In this document: piece by piece, positions 63,779-64,000 of the stretch | How positions within the stretch are numbered: position 1 is the stretch's first letter | How the letters are laid out: each line of letters begins with the position of its first letter | Source: Tanypteryx hageni | Taxonomy: Eukaryota > Arthropoda > Insecta > Odonata > Petaluridae | NCBI GenBank assembly: GCA_028673005.1 | Contig: CM054118.1 | Coordinates: 5,234,410 to 5,298,409 of the forward strand | Direction of reading: 5' to 3' | DNA: 64,000 bases | Program-made: the position numbers and the translations under genes | Notes under the pieces: model-generated | Seen by the model: the letters and a program-made list of their open reading frames with translations, nothing else | Told to the model about the DNA's origin: nothing | The model's database searches: none

Positions 63779-64000
63779 TAATGAGTCAGGCTTTCATTCT
63801 CAATGATGTTTCTTACGTATGTGTCTGTGCAAATTATATTCAGATCGGAAAAAAAAGTTTCCGAGTAAAAACATTTTTCGTCCTACGAATCTCACCGAAA
63901 TATATAGGAAGTTGTGCTTAGAAATTCCCGATAAAAGTACTATGCCAGGGAGTTAATTCAGCGTTGATAGAAACACGGAGGAAAGTGCATTCCCTTGTCG
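63779..64000. repeat. Right terminal inverted repeat of the IS630-like element, cut by window end
   Basis: Reverse complement of 61,789-62,012; continues beyond the window. Confidence 0.8.

Larger units (their letters stand above)
61789..64000 (-). mobile_element. Tc1/mariner-superfamily (IS630-like) element with terminal inverted repeats over 220 bp; right end outside window
   Basis: Sequence from 61,789 (CGACAAGGGAATGCACTTTC) to about 62,012 is the reverse complement of 63,779-64,000, almost without mismatch. The right repeat reaches the window edge, so the true ends are further out. A DDE transposase lies between them on the - strand. Confidence 0.8.

Overview
This is arthropod, most likely insect, nuclear DNA. 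It is AT-rich and intron-bearing, and most of it is transposon debris. No prokaryotic signals such as operons or ribosome binding sites are present. I see three host loci. (1) A five-exon homeobox gene on the + strand (25,874-32,520), whose Q50 paired-type homeodomain matches reversed polarity (repo), the arthropod glial selector. (2) The last two coding exons of an ACOT9-type mitochondrial acyl-CoA thioesterase on the - strand (51,274-53,480). (3) A signal recognition particle (7SL) RNA gene on the - strand (about 8,636-8,950) with a TATA box upstream. tRNA-like genes (one Tyr with an intron, two Glu-derived) are scattered between them.

Layout. 1-1,117: LINE copy A. 3,471-8,427: a nest of elements, with a ZMYM1-type hAT transposon (8-bp target duplication) and the end of a piggyBac inside another hAT, next to a Penelope relic with a hammerhead-ribozyme motif. 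8.6-9.0 kb: SRP RNA. 9-18 kb: MITEs, tandem repeats and a tRNA-Tyr-like gene. 18.05-22.04 kb: LINE copy B, split by a Penelope-like element (PLE-1) with a 13-bp target duplication. 22.8-25 kb: a tRNA-derived SINE, then GC-rich DNA leading into the repo promoter. 25.0-34.3 kb: repo. 34.4-48 kb: SINEs, two hAT elements, LINE copy C, tRNA-Glu-like genes, a pogo-like MITE and a possible Harbinger-associated MADF ORF. 48-53.5 kb: quiet AT-rich DNA and the 3' end of ACOT9. 54-56.2 kb: a SINE and LINE copy D. 58.49-60.11 kb: PLE-2, a near-perfect palindrome of about 1.58 kb encoding the same GIY-YIG nuclease domain on both arms. 61.8 kb to the end: a Tc1/mariner-superfamily (IS630-like) element with long terminal inverted repeats that run off the window.

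The most interesting signal is a set of hammerhead-ribozyme motifs tied to the Penelope-like elements. Both arms of PLE-1, both arms of PLE-2, one older relic and one isolated site have an intact CUGANGA/GAAA core. A further core-mutated copy lies in repo intron 1. All share one extra nucleotide between A9 and stem II, and the PLE copies have loopless, self-complementary stem III sequences that suggest activity as dimers. PLE association with hammerheads is known; the shared extra residue and the head-to-head palindromic architecture deserve a closer look. A second notable signal is that the last intron of repo consists largely of a tandem tRNA-containing repeat whose tail runs up to the 3' splice site.
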